From Bin5 sp965221345 (GTDB lineage Bacteria > Chloroflexota > Anaerolineae > Caldilineales > Caldilineaceae), in the NCBI GenBank assembly GCA_965221345.1, contig CBDCSD010000002.1:434001-498000 (forward strand): DNA of 64,000 nt, read 5' to 3'. Within the stretch, counting starts at the first letter, position 1. Each line of letters opens with the position of its first letter. This document shows, one piece after another, positions 8,971 to 16,978 of the stretch. The translations under genes and the position numbers were made by a program. Below the pieces are notes generated by a model that made no database searches, was not told where the DNA came from, and saw only the letters and a list, made by a program, of their open reading frames with translations.

Positions 8971-10656
8971 ATGGCAGAGGCTACTTACCTGACCGACATG
9001 TCCAAATGTCTGCCTGAGGGCGCACTGTCAACCACGCCGCAGAGGCACAAGTGGCAGGTGGTGGAATACACCGCGGCGGAAGGCCTGGCCGGCAACATGG
9101 CCTTCGCTCACGCCCTCTACGAGACACCGGCGATAACCTTACCCCTGAACGTAGAGGGCTGGCATGCGTTGAGCATCGGCTTCTGGCCAGGGGTAGAGCA
9201 AGAACACACAAGCCTGGTCAAGCACAGGCTGTCCGGTGAGGCCGTGTACACCGTTGTTGAGCATTATATTCAGAGCCCATCGCTACCAGGGTGTTTTTGG
9301 GACAAAACGGAGATAGTCGAGACATTTCCTCGGTTTGCCGACCTGACAGGACAGGACCTGATCTTCAGTAAGCAGAATACCTCTCACCCTCCGACCCTGG
9401 CGTGTGTCGCCTACGTCAAGCTGGTGCCACTCACGCAAACGGAAGTGGCAGCCATCCAGCGCGACAGGGAGCAGAGAGAAACGCGCAAGGTCATTGGCAT
9501 GAATGATGGCGAAGGTCTGTTTCACCATATGAGTCCAGCGACGAAAGAGGAACTCCAGGAGCAGATAGAGCCATTTCGTTACTCGGATGTGGGTAAGGTA
9601 CTCTGGGGTGTCAACCTAAGCGATTTGACCTATTATCACTCCAAGGTGGGACGATTCTTTGGTACTGAGGATGGTGTGTGTCCTGTGTTGCGCCACGAAT
9701 ACGCGCTCCAAAGCCACAAGGCGCTGGCCGATCAGGGCGTCGTCCCCTTTGCGGCAGCGATGGAATATGCCCATACTCTGGGATTGGAGTTCCACCCGTA
9801 CTACCGGCTGAGCATCGTAGACAAGGCCCAACCCTACTTCTTTTTCTCGACAGAAACCACTTTTCTCCGAGACAATCCGGACTGCCGAATTGTAGCCAAA
9901 GATGGTTCGCCGCTGATGAAAGCCAGTTATGCATTCCCGAAGGTGCGGGATTTTATGATTTCCCTGATCGAGGAGGGGATGGAATACGACATTGACGGGG
10001 TACACCTTTGCTTCACACGCGGGCCGGAATATATCGGATACGAGCAGCCGGTGCTGGACGACTTTAAACGGCTGTATGGGCAAGACCCGCGAGACGTGCC
10101 TGATGACGATGAGCGGCTGTACACCGTCAAAGCGAGCTATCTGACGGAATTCCTGCGGACTGTTCGAAGGACTGCCGACCGGCACGGGGAAAAGAGAGGG
10201 CGCAAGATGCAGGTGTCAGCGATTTTTGAAGGCGGCAGGCAGGACATGCGCTATTTCGCCTACGATGCCTACACCTGGGTGAAGGAAAAACTGGTCGACT
10301 TCATCATCACGGATCCTCCCTCAGAGCTGATCAGGCTGGCCAAAGAGAACGGGTGCCAGGTGTACATGGCGTCTACCAAAGAAGACAACGTGCAGACAAT
10401 GAAGCATGCCTACGCTGCCGGAATGGACGGGATGGCCATTTGGGACATCAACACAACGCGTCCCGAAACTTGGGCCTTAGAAAGCAAGTTGGGTCACCGC
10501 GACGAGTTGATTGATCTACCGAAATCGGAACAGTATCCGAAGATGAACCGGGTCAAGTTGATCACGATTCGAGGTCGAGATTTCTCGCAGACGGTAGATA
10601 AAAACGTTCCCTCGGGATGGCCCCCAGAGTTGCTGGTTATCTACACCGGGGGATAA
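8971..10656 (+). CDS. Family-10-like glycosylhydrolase (GHL10-type), first of two
   Basis: A 561-residue protein with a probable N-terminal beta-rich part (about 1-150) and a TIM-barrel part resembling the GHL10/family-10-like glycosylhydrolases of Planctomycetes and Chloroflexota. Diagnostic stretches are KASYAFPKVRDF, DIDGVHLCFTRGPEYIGY (about 345), VLDDFKRLYGQDPRD and GMDGMAIWDIN near the C-terminus. No signal peptide is seen, so it is probably cytoplasmic and acts on imported sugars. The chosen ATG follows GGAGAGGA. An in-frame ATG at 8944 would add nine residues. It is paralogous to the next gene (10679). Substrate and mechanism are unknown. Confidence 0.75.
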   Translation: MAEATYLTDMSKCLPEGALSTTPQRHKWQVVEYTAAEGLAGNMAFAHALYETPAITLPLNVEGWHALSIGFWPGVEQEHTSLVKHRLSGEAVYTVVEHYIQSPSLPGCFWDKTEIVETFPRFADLTGQDLIFSKQNTSHPPTLACVAYVKLVPLTQTEVAAIQRDREQRETRKVIGMNDGEGLFHHMSPATKEELQEQIEPFRYSDVGKVLWGVNLSDLTYYHSKVGRFFGTEDGVCPVLRHEYALQSHKALADQGVVPFAAAMEYAHTLGLEFHPYYRLSIVDKAQPYFFFSTETTFLRDNPDCRIVAKDGSPLMKASYAFPKVRDFMISLIEEGMEYDIDGVHLCFTRGPEYIGYEQPVLDDFKRLYGQDPRDVPDDDERLYTVKASYLTEFLRTVRRTADRHGEKRGRKMQVSAIFEGGRQDMRYFAYDAYTWVKEKLVDFIITDPPSELIRLAKENGCQVYMASTKEDNVQTMKHAYAAGMDGMAIWDINTTRPETWALESKLGHRDELIDLPKSEQYPKMNRVKLITIRGRDFSQTVDKNVPSGWPPELLVIYTGG

Positions 10657-10678
10657 GAGAGCAAGGAGGAGGATTCCC

Positions 10679-12343
10679 ATGTGTGCCGAACGTAAGGCCA
10701 TCTACATCTCCGATCTGAGCCGTTGCCAGCCTGGTACAGCCATATCAGACAAGGCTCGGCATCGTCATTGGCGGGCGATCCCATATGAAGCGGAAGGCGT
10801 GTCCGGCACGATGGTTGTGGCGGGCATCGAGTGCAATGCGCCTACGCTTACGCTTCCTCTGGGCCTGCAAGGATGGTATGCCATCCACCTGGGCGTCTGG
10901 ACCAACTGGGTGGATAGGGTGGTCCGGGTCAAGCTGACAGATGATCCTTGTTTCACTACGGCTACGACGCTGTATCCGGATATAAAGAAGACCAACTTTT
11001 TTGCAAGCATCGGCGAAGTGTTTTGGAAATGCGCTGATCTGACAGGCCAGGAGCTGCACATCGGCCAGCAGAGCACAGGCACACCTTGGGCGTCCGGTAT
11101 CGCCTATGTGAAATTGGAGGCTTTGACCCCTGAAGAGGTTGCTGCCGTCCAGCAGGATCGGTCCAGAAGCGATACGAAACGACTGATCGCCTACAACGAT
11201 GCCTGGAGTGTTTTCGGTGAGCGGGCGCTGACCACAGAGGAAGATATCATCGAGGAGGTAGAACCTTTTCGCGATACCGACTTCCAGAAACTCCTGTGGG
11301 GTATGGGCGCGGGCAGCATGGTACAGCACCTGTCCGAGGTCGGCGAACTTGCTGAGAAGAAGGACATGACTGATTTCTCGCGGTATTGTGATCGCCAAGC
11401 AGCAGAAAGTTTCCGCGCCCTGAATCTCAAAGGGATTGACCCCCTCAAGACGGTTATTGACCATGCCCACGACCTGGGTATCGAACTGCATGGCACCTAC
11501 CGCGTCGGCGGCTGGGTCTTTCCTCCACCGGATGACATGGAAGACGGGTTCTATCGCCAACATCCTGAATGGCGCTGTCTGGACCGAAATGGTCAGCCCG
11601 CCGCCCGTTTGAGTTATGCCTTTCCCGGGGTCCAGGATTTTGTGATCTCGCTGTTCCGCGAGGTAGCAGAACGAGGCGCGGACGGCGTCAACATGGCCTT
11701 TATCCGCGGTCTGCCCTGTGTCCTCTACGATCCGCCTGTCGTCGAAGGATTTCAACAGAAGTACCGACAGGATCCGCGAGAGCTACCGGAGGATGATCCT
11801 CGCTGGTTAACCTACAAAGCGAGTTGGATGACCTCATTCATGCGGGCGCTTCGCCAGGAGATGGACCGGATAGGCCAGCGGGAAGGAAGACATATCCAAG
11901 TTTCGGCATACGTTGTGAATACCTTGCCGTACAATCTTCATTATGGCCTGGATGTGGCAGCGTGGGCCGAGGAAGGTTTGGTGGATTTCATCATTCCAAA
12001 CCCCTGGCATGGCGATATGGATGTTGATGTTGCCTCCTTCGTCGAGGTTACGCGCGGAACCGGCTGTCAGGTTTACCCCGACATTCTGCCGCGACGGATG
12101 TCGGCGCAAGAGTACCGGCAGCAAGCATTGGACAGCTACGCAACCGGTGTCGACGGACTGGCATTCTGGGACACGAACAGCCGTTACCCCTACCTGGACG
12201 AATGGAGTATGATACGGCGCCTGGGGCACGAGGAGGAGTTGAGTGAGTGGGCGCCTGACCAGTGGCCTGCATACCGGCAGATCCCGTTGCACAGCCTCGA
12301 CGGCCAGCGTATGGATAGTCATTCGCCATACTGGTCGGCCTAA
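10679..12343 (+). CDS. Family-10-like glycosylhydrolase (GHL10-type), second of two
   Basis: A 554-residue paralogue of the preceding gene, in the same order throughout: AIYISDLSRCQPG at the N-terminus (compare TYLTDMSKCLPEG), RLSYAFPGVQDFVISL, ADGVNMAFIRGLPCVLYD (about 350), FQQKYRQDPRELPEDDPRW and GVDGLAFWDTN near the C-terminus. It starts 22 bases after the first paralogue with a very strong site (AGGAGGAGG), so the two are co-translated from one message. No export signal. The pair may form a heteromer or cleave related linkages. The kelch remnant follows immediately. Confidence 0.75.
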   Translation: MCAERKAIYISDLSRCQPGTAISDKARHRHWRAIPYEAEGVSGTMVVAGIECNAPTLTLPLGLQGWYAIHLGVWTNWVDRVVRVKLTDDPCFTTATTLYPDIKKTNFFASIGEVFWKCADLTGQELHIGQQSTGTPWASGIAYVKLEALTPEEVAAVQQDRSRSDTKRLIAYNDAWSVFGERALTTEEDIIEEVEPFRDTDFQKLLWGMGAGSMVQHLSEVGELAEKKDMTDFSRYCDRQAAESFRALNLKGIDPLKTVIDHAHDLGIELHGTYRVGGWVFPPPDDMEDGFYRQHPEWRCLDRNGQPAARLSYAFPGVQDFVISLFREVAERGADGVNMAFIRGLPCVLYDPPVVEGFQQKYRQDPRELPEDDPRWLTYKASWMTSFMRALRQEMDRIGQREGRHIQVSAYVVNTLPYNLHYGLDVAAWAEEGLVDFIIPNPWHGDMDVDVASFVEVTRGTGCQVYPDILPRRMSAQEYRQQALDSYATGVDGLAFWDTNSRYPYLDEWSMIRRLGHEEELSEWAPDQWPAYRQIPLHSLDGQRMDSHSPYWSA

Positions 12344-12345
12344 GC

Positions 12346-12567
12346 GGCGCCGGCGGCGAGATTCTTGATCCGCGACCGTGGACCGCGCTGGCCAGCGCAA
12401 AAGTGTATGACCCTGACTCAGACGAGTGGACACTCCTGTTGGAACTGCAGGCGGGTATTCATGGAATGCCGGTGGCGGTGCGTGAGGAGACGGCGTCCGT
12501 TCTTGGTGGGTCGGTCCGTGCATGTGGAATCGACAACCGGGGGCGGGTAAAAAGATACAGCCCGTAA
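12346..12567 (+). pseudogene. Kelch-repeat protein remnant (copy B)
   Basis: Open frame without a start, beginning two bases after the glycosylhydrolase stop and ending TAA at 12565-12567. It reads AGGEILDPRPW, then AKVYDPDSDEWTLL, LQAGIHG, VLGGS and GIDNRGRVKRYSP, a kelch blade with its GG and YDP..W landmarks. It is homologous to 1700-1909. It is the 3' tail of a larger gene that once followed the glycosylhydrolases. Confidence 0.55.
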
Positions 12568-12752
12568 GAAAGCAGCCGGCCGCCGTTTCGGCTCATCACA
12601 ATGGAAATGTTGGGCGGCAGAGAATTTCAGTCCTTTGAAAACAGTTTGAGTGTCACTGGCATCGGGCAGGAAAAATAGGCCGACATTTGTCGTAAACCGG
12701 TTTCCTGTGCGCCTGTCATGGCGTCGGCCCCACTGCCTCGGCCGTACCGGTT

Positions 12753-12980
12753 GCTAAACACGAGGTTGGCAGCACTCATAGCGACGGCCCAAGCGGATGT
12801 GGTCGTTTTCTTCCATGCACGGAGGGCACAACGTAATTCTCACTCATTCATTGACCCTCTCTCCTAGCGCACTGAAAAGGCAAGAGCGTTGTACCCTCGA
12901 GTAGGTCCCGCATTTGGCCGAGAGCTATAAGACCCCCAAATGGTCTGACTTACACATTGCTTCCACGCAACAGTGTGAAT
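12753..12980 (+). pseudogene. Family-5 binding protein N-terminal remnant (copy B)
   Basis: Nucleotide homologue of the remnant at 2098-2332 and, more distantly, of the N-terminal coding part of the binding protein at 4922-6616. Shared landmarks are the GGCAGCACTC stretch, CGGAGGGCACA, TTGGCCGAGAGCTAT and CTGACTTACACATT. It carries its own stops (for example TAG within the CTCGAGTAGG stretch) and indels. The gene is dead in both duplicates, but with different lesions. Confidence 0.65.
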
Positions 12981-13033
12981 CGGCAAAATAGTACAACCTT
13001 CGTCTCCAGCTACGTCCAAGGAGAACCATAGCC

Positions 13034-14089
13034 ATGTTCCAGGACCTGCAACCTGCTGACTATCAACCTGTCCTGCCTTCAGACCTGGGCTACGGTATCG
13101 GCTTAGTTGGATGCGGCATTGTCGTCAGCGACTCGCAGGTGCCCGCCTACAAGAAGGCAGGCTACCGCGTCGTCGCTTGTTGCGACAAAATAGAGGAGAG
13201 AGCACACAGCGTGGCAGCCAGTTTCGGCAGCCCATTGGTCACAACCAACTTGGAAGAGCTGTTATCGCATCCGGAGGTGCAGATTGTTGACCTGGCAGTA
13301 CACCATCACCAACGCCTGCCTTTGGTCGAGCAGATCGCCGCAGCAGGCAAGCACATCTTCTCACAGAAACCCTTGGCTCCCAGCTTGCGCGAGGCCGAGC
13401 GAATTGTTGAGATATGCCGCAACGCCGGGGTAACACTGATGGTCAATCACCAGGCGCGTTGGGCGCCCCCCCATCGGGCACTCAGACTCCTGGTCGAACG
13501 AGGTGTGTTGGGGCATGTCTACGCCGTTACCCACTTCCATCGGGCCTATCAGGACCATGGCTGGTATGCTGAGCGAGAGGACTTCAACATCGTTGATCAT
13601 GGTATCCACTACATTGATTTGAGCCGCTACTTTACCGGTTACACACCGCTGCGGGTGAAAACGACAACCACGATGGTGCCCGGCCAGAACGCGGTCTCCC
13701 CAATGATCTATACGATCCTCTTCGAATACGAGCATTCGTCCCAGGTCATGACGACCCTGCACTTTAACAACATCGTTTCAGCACCCGCTCTCCATGATCA
13801 ACTGTGGTTCTTGGATGGAACGCACGGGAGCGCACTGCTCAGCGATCCCCCGGGGGCGGCCAAGTTAAGCCTGTCGTTCAAGGATTCTCCTGAACAGGTA
13901 CAGACTTTCGAAATCGCCGGCACCTGGGAATATGAAGGCTTTGCCGGTTCCATGGGAGAGATGTTGCTCGCATTGGAGGAGGGCCGCGAGCCGGAGAGTT
14001 CGGGCCGCGACCACCTGGAGAGCTTACGAATGGCATTCGCGGCAGTAGAAAGTGCAAATTCAGGTGATAGTGTCGAACTGAGAGGGTAG
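13034..14089 (+). CDS. Gfo/Idh/MocA family oxidoreductase (copy B)
   Basis: A 351-residue paralogue of 2385-3443 with the same Rossmann start (VGCGIV in place of VGCGNI), SQKPLA and DHGIHYIDL motifs. Differences are scattered and many look synonymous, so both copies appear to have stayed under selection as proteins after duplication. The leader and ribosome site (CCAAGGAGAACCATA) are almost identical to copy A. Its isomerase partner is broken, so this copy may be redundant or have taken another partner. Confidence 0.9.
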   Translation: MFQDLQPADYQPVLPSDLGYGIGLVGCGIVVSDSQVPAYKKAGYRVVACCDKIEERAHSVAASFGSPLVTTNLEELLSHPEVQIVDLAVHHHQRLPLVEQIAAAGKHIFSQKPLAPSLREAERIVEICRNAGVTLMVNHQARWAPPHRALRLLVERGVLGHVYAVTHFHRAYQDHGWYAEREDFNIVDHGIHYIDLSRYFTGYTPLRVKTTTTMVPGQNAVSPMIYTILFEYEHSSQVMTTLHFNNIVSAPALHDQLWFLDGTHGSALLSDPPGAAKLSLSFKDSPEQVQTFEIAGTWEYEGFAGSMGEMLLALEEGREPESSGRDHLESLRMAFAAVESANSGDSVELRG

Positions 14090-14137
14090 GGAGCCCGCTA
14101 CCGCACTCAGGAACACCGCCGACAAGGGCGTCATGCG

Positions 14138-14324
14138 ATGCGGATATGCAGTGGCTTCGACCGCTGGTATTAACACTGCGGCTGGCACTTACCTACAGAG
14201 CGCATCGACGATGTTGTAGCCGGTGTAGCCCAGACCGGCTACGCCTACTTTGAGTGCCTTCTCGATCCATTGGAAGGAGAAGGGGACTGGGCGAGTCGCT
14301 GGCAAACTGCTTTGGAATGGCATG
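14138..14324 (+). pseudogene. Truncated sugar isomerase gene (copy B)
   Basis: First 187 bases of the TIM-barrel isomerase gene (compare 3489-3675), including the ATG and the MRICSGF start. Codon 12 is a TAA (14171-14173) and the homology stops at 14324, about one quarter of the way through the gene. It is certainly inactive. The break point lies about 190 bases from the end of the TcmP gene and may mark the edge of that insertion. Confidence 0.85.
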
Positions 14325-14513
14325 TATCTCGTGTTCAATGGAGAACTTGCTAATCTCTTAGCTGCCTTGAAGTGCCTCCAGCGCAACTCGGAACTTGAAG
14401 GTAGCCGAATGTCGTCGTCGTTTGTAGACTAGTAATCTGGAGATTCACGTGTTGGGTTAACTGCTCCACTATACTCCTTAGCACGCGTTCCAAAAACTGA
14501 GGCATACCTCAAT

Positions 14514-15617
14514 TCACGGTTTGACGAATCGCAACTGCGTTCCACTCTTGAATGACCCTCTTCTCCTGTTGGGTGCTGACGATCTTGCCTCTAATTCGCC
14601 GACTCTTTCCATAGGTGATAGAGTCTTCCTCTTCAGATGGCCTGTATGAAATTCCGTCTTGTCACCCATTACAAATTCCCCAACATTTTCTATGGTGACC
14701 CATCCCTTCTGTCCAAACTCGTCCTGAAGTGCCTCTCTTAATGGTGCGAAACTGGTTGGTTCTAGCCCCAATGTAAACTGGTTAGCAGTTGCGCTCATGA
14801 ATTTGAAATCACCGAACGGCGCAGTTTTCCACATAGCTTTCTTCATTTCGTCACACCCTTTTTCGTGCTGCGTTGCAAAAAAAAGGGCGTAAATGAGTCG
14901 TTCCCCCTTGTACAACTCAAAGTGAAGAACGTGCTTTGCACCTGCGTTTTTCAGGAACTGCTTGTACAGACCAAAGAAAAAGTCCTTCCTCTCCTCTCCG
15001 TCAACAATACCGAGCCCATCTCGCCACTCTGGCGAACCAAACAGTCCATCAAGATGGGGCACCAGACGGGGTTCATCCTTGAATCGATTAATGGCATCAT
15101 ACATGAAAGATATGTATACTTCGGTCTTAGGATTGGCCAATATCCTCTGAATTACATTCATTGGAGTATCAGAAACGCCGAATGGATCGATCATTAGAAA
15201 CGCAGGTGCCATCCTCTTGTTCTGTTCATCGATCGAATCAAGTACCTCGGTCAGTTTTTCGTCAAATGAAGAGTTGTGTACCGTAATATTACAGTTCGTA
15301 GGGACGTCGCGCTCCACCTGCCTGACAACATCTTCAAGATGCATGGCCCGTTCAGGATCTCTTTCTATGAAAATGTAGTTGATCTCACCTTTCATCCTTT
15401 GGCGCTCTGAATGTTCGATGAGAGACTTCAATGCAACAATTGGCGATCCATCCTGTCCACCTTCGTATTTTCCTGGACCAGCGAAGGCGTCAATGAACAG
15501 TACACGTCCGTTCCATCTCCGCATGATAGGAAGCCAAGCGTCCATATAGTTTTTCAGCACGAAATGTTTTCCAAGGGTGTGATCTTCAAGCTTCCAGAGC
15601 GTAGTCTTGGGGGGCAT
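14514..15617 (-). CDS. tcmP: Three-Cys-motif partner protein TcmP
   Basis: A 367-residue protein recognised as TcmP by FIDAFAGPGKYEGG (about residues 41-54) and the following GSPIVAL. The order of motifs resembles a SAM-dependent methyltransferase fold: DAFAGPG as motif I, FIERDPER (about 85) as the acidic loop, and FLMIDPFG (about 145) in the position of a DPPY-type motif IV. That parallel is my inference. The C-terminal third looks like a winged-helix region. The start is supported by AAGGAG. TcmP genes are named for sitting beside a three-Cys-motif protein, and that partner is present upstream on the same strand (15994-16740). The DNA looks AT-richer than its neighbours, consistent with horizontal gain. 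Biological function is not established. Confidence 0.85.
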   Translation of the reverse strand: MPPKTTLWKLEDHTLGKHFVLKNYMDAWLPIMRRWNGRVLFIDAFAGPGKYEGGQDGSPIVALKSLIEHSERQRMKGEINYIFIERDPERAMHLEDVVRQVERDVPTNCNITVHNSSFDEKLTEVLDSIDEQNKRMAPAFLMIDPFGVSDTPMNVIQRILANPKTEVYISFMYDAINRFKDEPRLVPHLDGLFGSPEWRDGLGIVDGEERKDFFFGLYKQFLKNAGAKHVLHFELYKGERLIYALFFATQHEKGCDEMKKAMWKTAPFGDFKFMSATANQFTLGLEPTSFAPLREALQDEFGQKGWVTIENVGEFVMGDKTEFHTGHLKRKTLSPMERVGELEARSSAPNRRRGSFKSGTQLRFVKP

Positions 15618-15993
15618 TGCTCTTCTCCTTCGGGAAAGATGTATGAAGAAAATTTGCTCTCAGCCAAGTCTCGGTAAACATTGTGTCTAAAATGGCACGA
15701 AGATACACAACGGACTTGAGAGACTTGAAAGACCGTAACTGGTTCATCGTACCAGATTCGATTCCAGCAATCAATTCAGGAGGCGCCCGAATTCTGAATG
15801 AATAGGCACGCTGCCCTTTTCAACGGTGTCTAGGGTAGTCATACAGGTATAAATCGAATGACACTTTCTCTATCGCCTTCACAATTAACACATTCGCACA
15901 TAAGCCTGAAATCAGTCGTGCCTCCAAAGGCATGCCAAGAGTCGAATCACGTTGTTCCGCCCTTCACACACCTGACCCTAAATGTGCAATGTC
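15618..15993. other. Gap inside the TcmP / three-Cys island
   Basis: 376 bases without a convincing gene, AT-rich. A 37-codon plus-strand ORF (15692-15805, MARRYTTDLRDL...) has no ribosome site and no recognisable similarity. The minus-strand leader of tcmP lies at the left end. Confidence 0.4.
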
Positions 15994-16740
15994 CTAACTT
16001 GGGTACTCGCACCAAAGTTGACCATCCAAAAGTGCATGTTCTCCTGAGCGCTTATTGCGCGCGCCTCCCAATTGTTTAAGAAAGAAGGCTACGCCAGTAC
16101 TCACAGACTGATCACGCAGCGTACGCGCCCAATCCGGATCCATCGCCCTGGCACCGGCGCCGCTCTCACCGCCAACAATCACCCATTGTAATACGCCTTT
16201 CTCCAACCAATCGGTCAGGTCGAGCCGCTCCAGCAGGGGCTCTGCCGAAACAAAGCGTGTTGGTGCCGGCAGACGCGCCAGCACGGTCAGTCTTGGCGCG
16301 TATTTTTGACTCTCGACCGATGTACCCATCCAGATAGGAGCCGGCCAGCCGTCAGGAAAATGTCGCTCATGTGCTTGCCACCAGGCGACTGCCCGGCCTG
16401 GCCGCTTCGTCAAGACCTGGAAAACATGCCCGCGCCGCGAGGCCGCCTCCTGCATCACCAGAAACATTTCGAGGACGAAGTCAAAGGGAACTTTCGGATG
16501 GAACACATCCGACATGCTATTAACAAAGACGCGGCGAGGCTTTTTCCAGGTCAGAGGAGCTTGTAGGCGCTCAGGCAGCAGATGCACATCGTCCGGGCCG
16601 GTCTCGTAGCCGCGGACTGACATCCCTCTTAGACGGGGATAGAGAGCGTACATGTAACAGTGATCGCAGCCGGGAGACACGTGCGTGCAGCCGGTTACCG
16701 GATTCCAAGTTTCGTCTGTCCACTCGATTGAGGATGGCAT
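15994..16740 (-). CDS. DUF5131 / phage Gp37-Gp68 family three-Cys-motif protein
   Basis: A 248-residue protein of the Gp37/Gp68 (DUF5131) family. The N-terminus has the family signature IEWTDETWNPVTGC with the three-cysteine motif C-x6-C-x2-C (CTHVSPGCDHCYMYAL, about residues 17-32). It is followed by RRVFVNSMSDVFH, FQVLTKRPGR, WMGTSVE, WVIVGGESG and a C-terminal FFLKQLGG. The cysteines resemble a radical-SAM-like iron-sulfur site but with different spacing, so a cluster is only a possibility. The ATG at 16740 has GGAG six bases upstream. A TTG at 16752 is less likely. It is upstream of tcmP on the same strand, the known pairing. No function is established. Confidence 0.88.
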   Translation of the reverse strand: MPSSIEWTDETWNPVTGCTHVSPGCDHCYMYALYPRLRGMSVRGYETGPDDVHLLPERLQAPLTWKKPRRVFVNSMSDVFHPKVPFDFVLEMFLVMQEAASRRGHVFQVLTKRPGRAVAWWQAHERHFPDGWPAPIWMGTSVESQKYAPRLTVLARLPAPTRFVSAEPLLERLDLTDWLEKGVLQWVIVGGESGAGARAMDPDWARTLRDQSVSTGVAFFLKQLGGARNKRSGEHALLDGQLWCEYPS

Positions 16741-16978
16741 GATAGGCTCCAAACTAAGTGACTCTTGATAAGGATGATCTTGATATGTGCATGACCAATA
16801 ATAGCACGCATGTTCTCACACTTGCCAGATTCTGTCAAATAGACATATCTGTGTGATATTCCTTAGAGCAGGTCGCTGTTTCGAATACCCCCGACTGTCA
16901 CTCCGATCTCAGGGATGTGCTGGCTGGGGACTCCTCAGAGCGAAAAATATGCAGGCCTTTGTGTTTTGAATCTTTGGC

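Larger units (their letters stand above)
12406..14324 (+). repeat. Segmental duplication, copy B
   Basis: Second copy of the segment at 1748-3675. It ends inside the TIM-barrel gene at a CATG shared by both copies. Beyond this, 14325 onward has no similarity to the isomerase gene and leads into the TcmP island. Confidence 0.85.

Noticed and set aside
15692..15805. 37-codon ORF inside the TcmP island as a third component
   Set aside because: No ribosome site, opposite strand to the pair, and no recognisable similarity. Length is expected by chance in AT-rich DNA.
14325..16978. Insertion sequence or integrase carrying the TcmP island
   Set aside because: No transposase, integrase, terminal inverted repeats or target duplication could be found around the island in this window.
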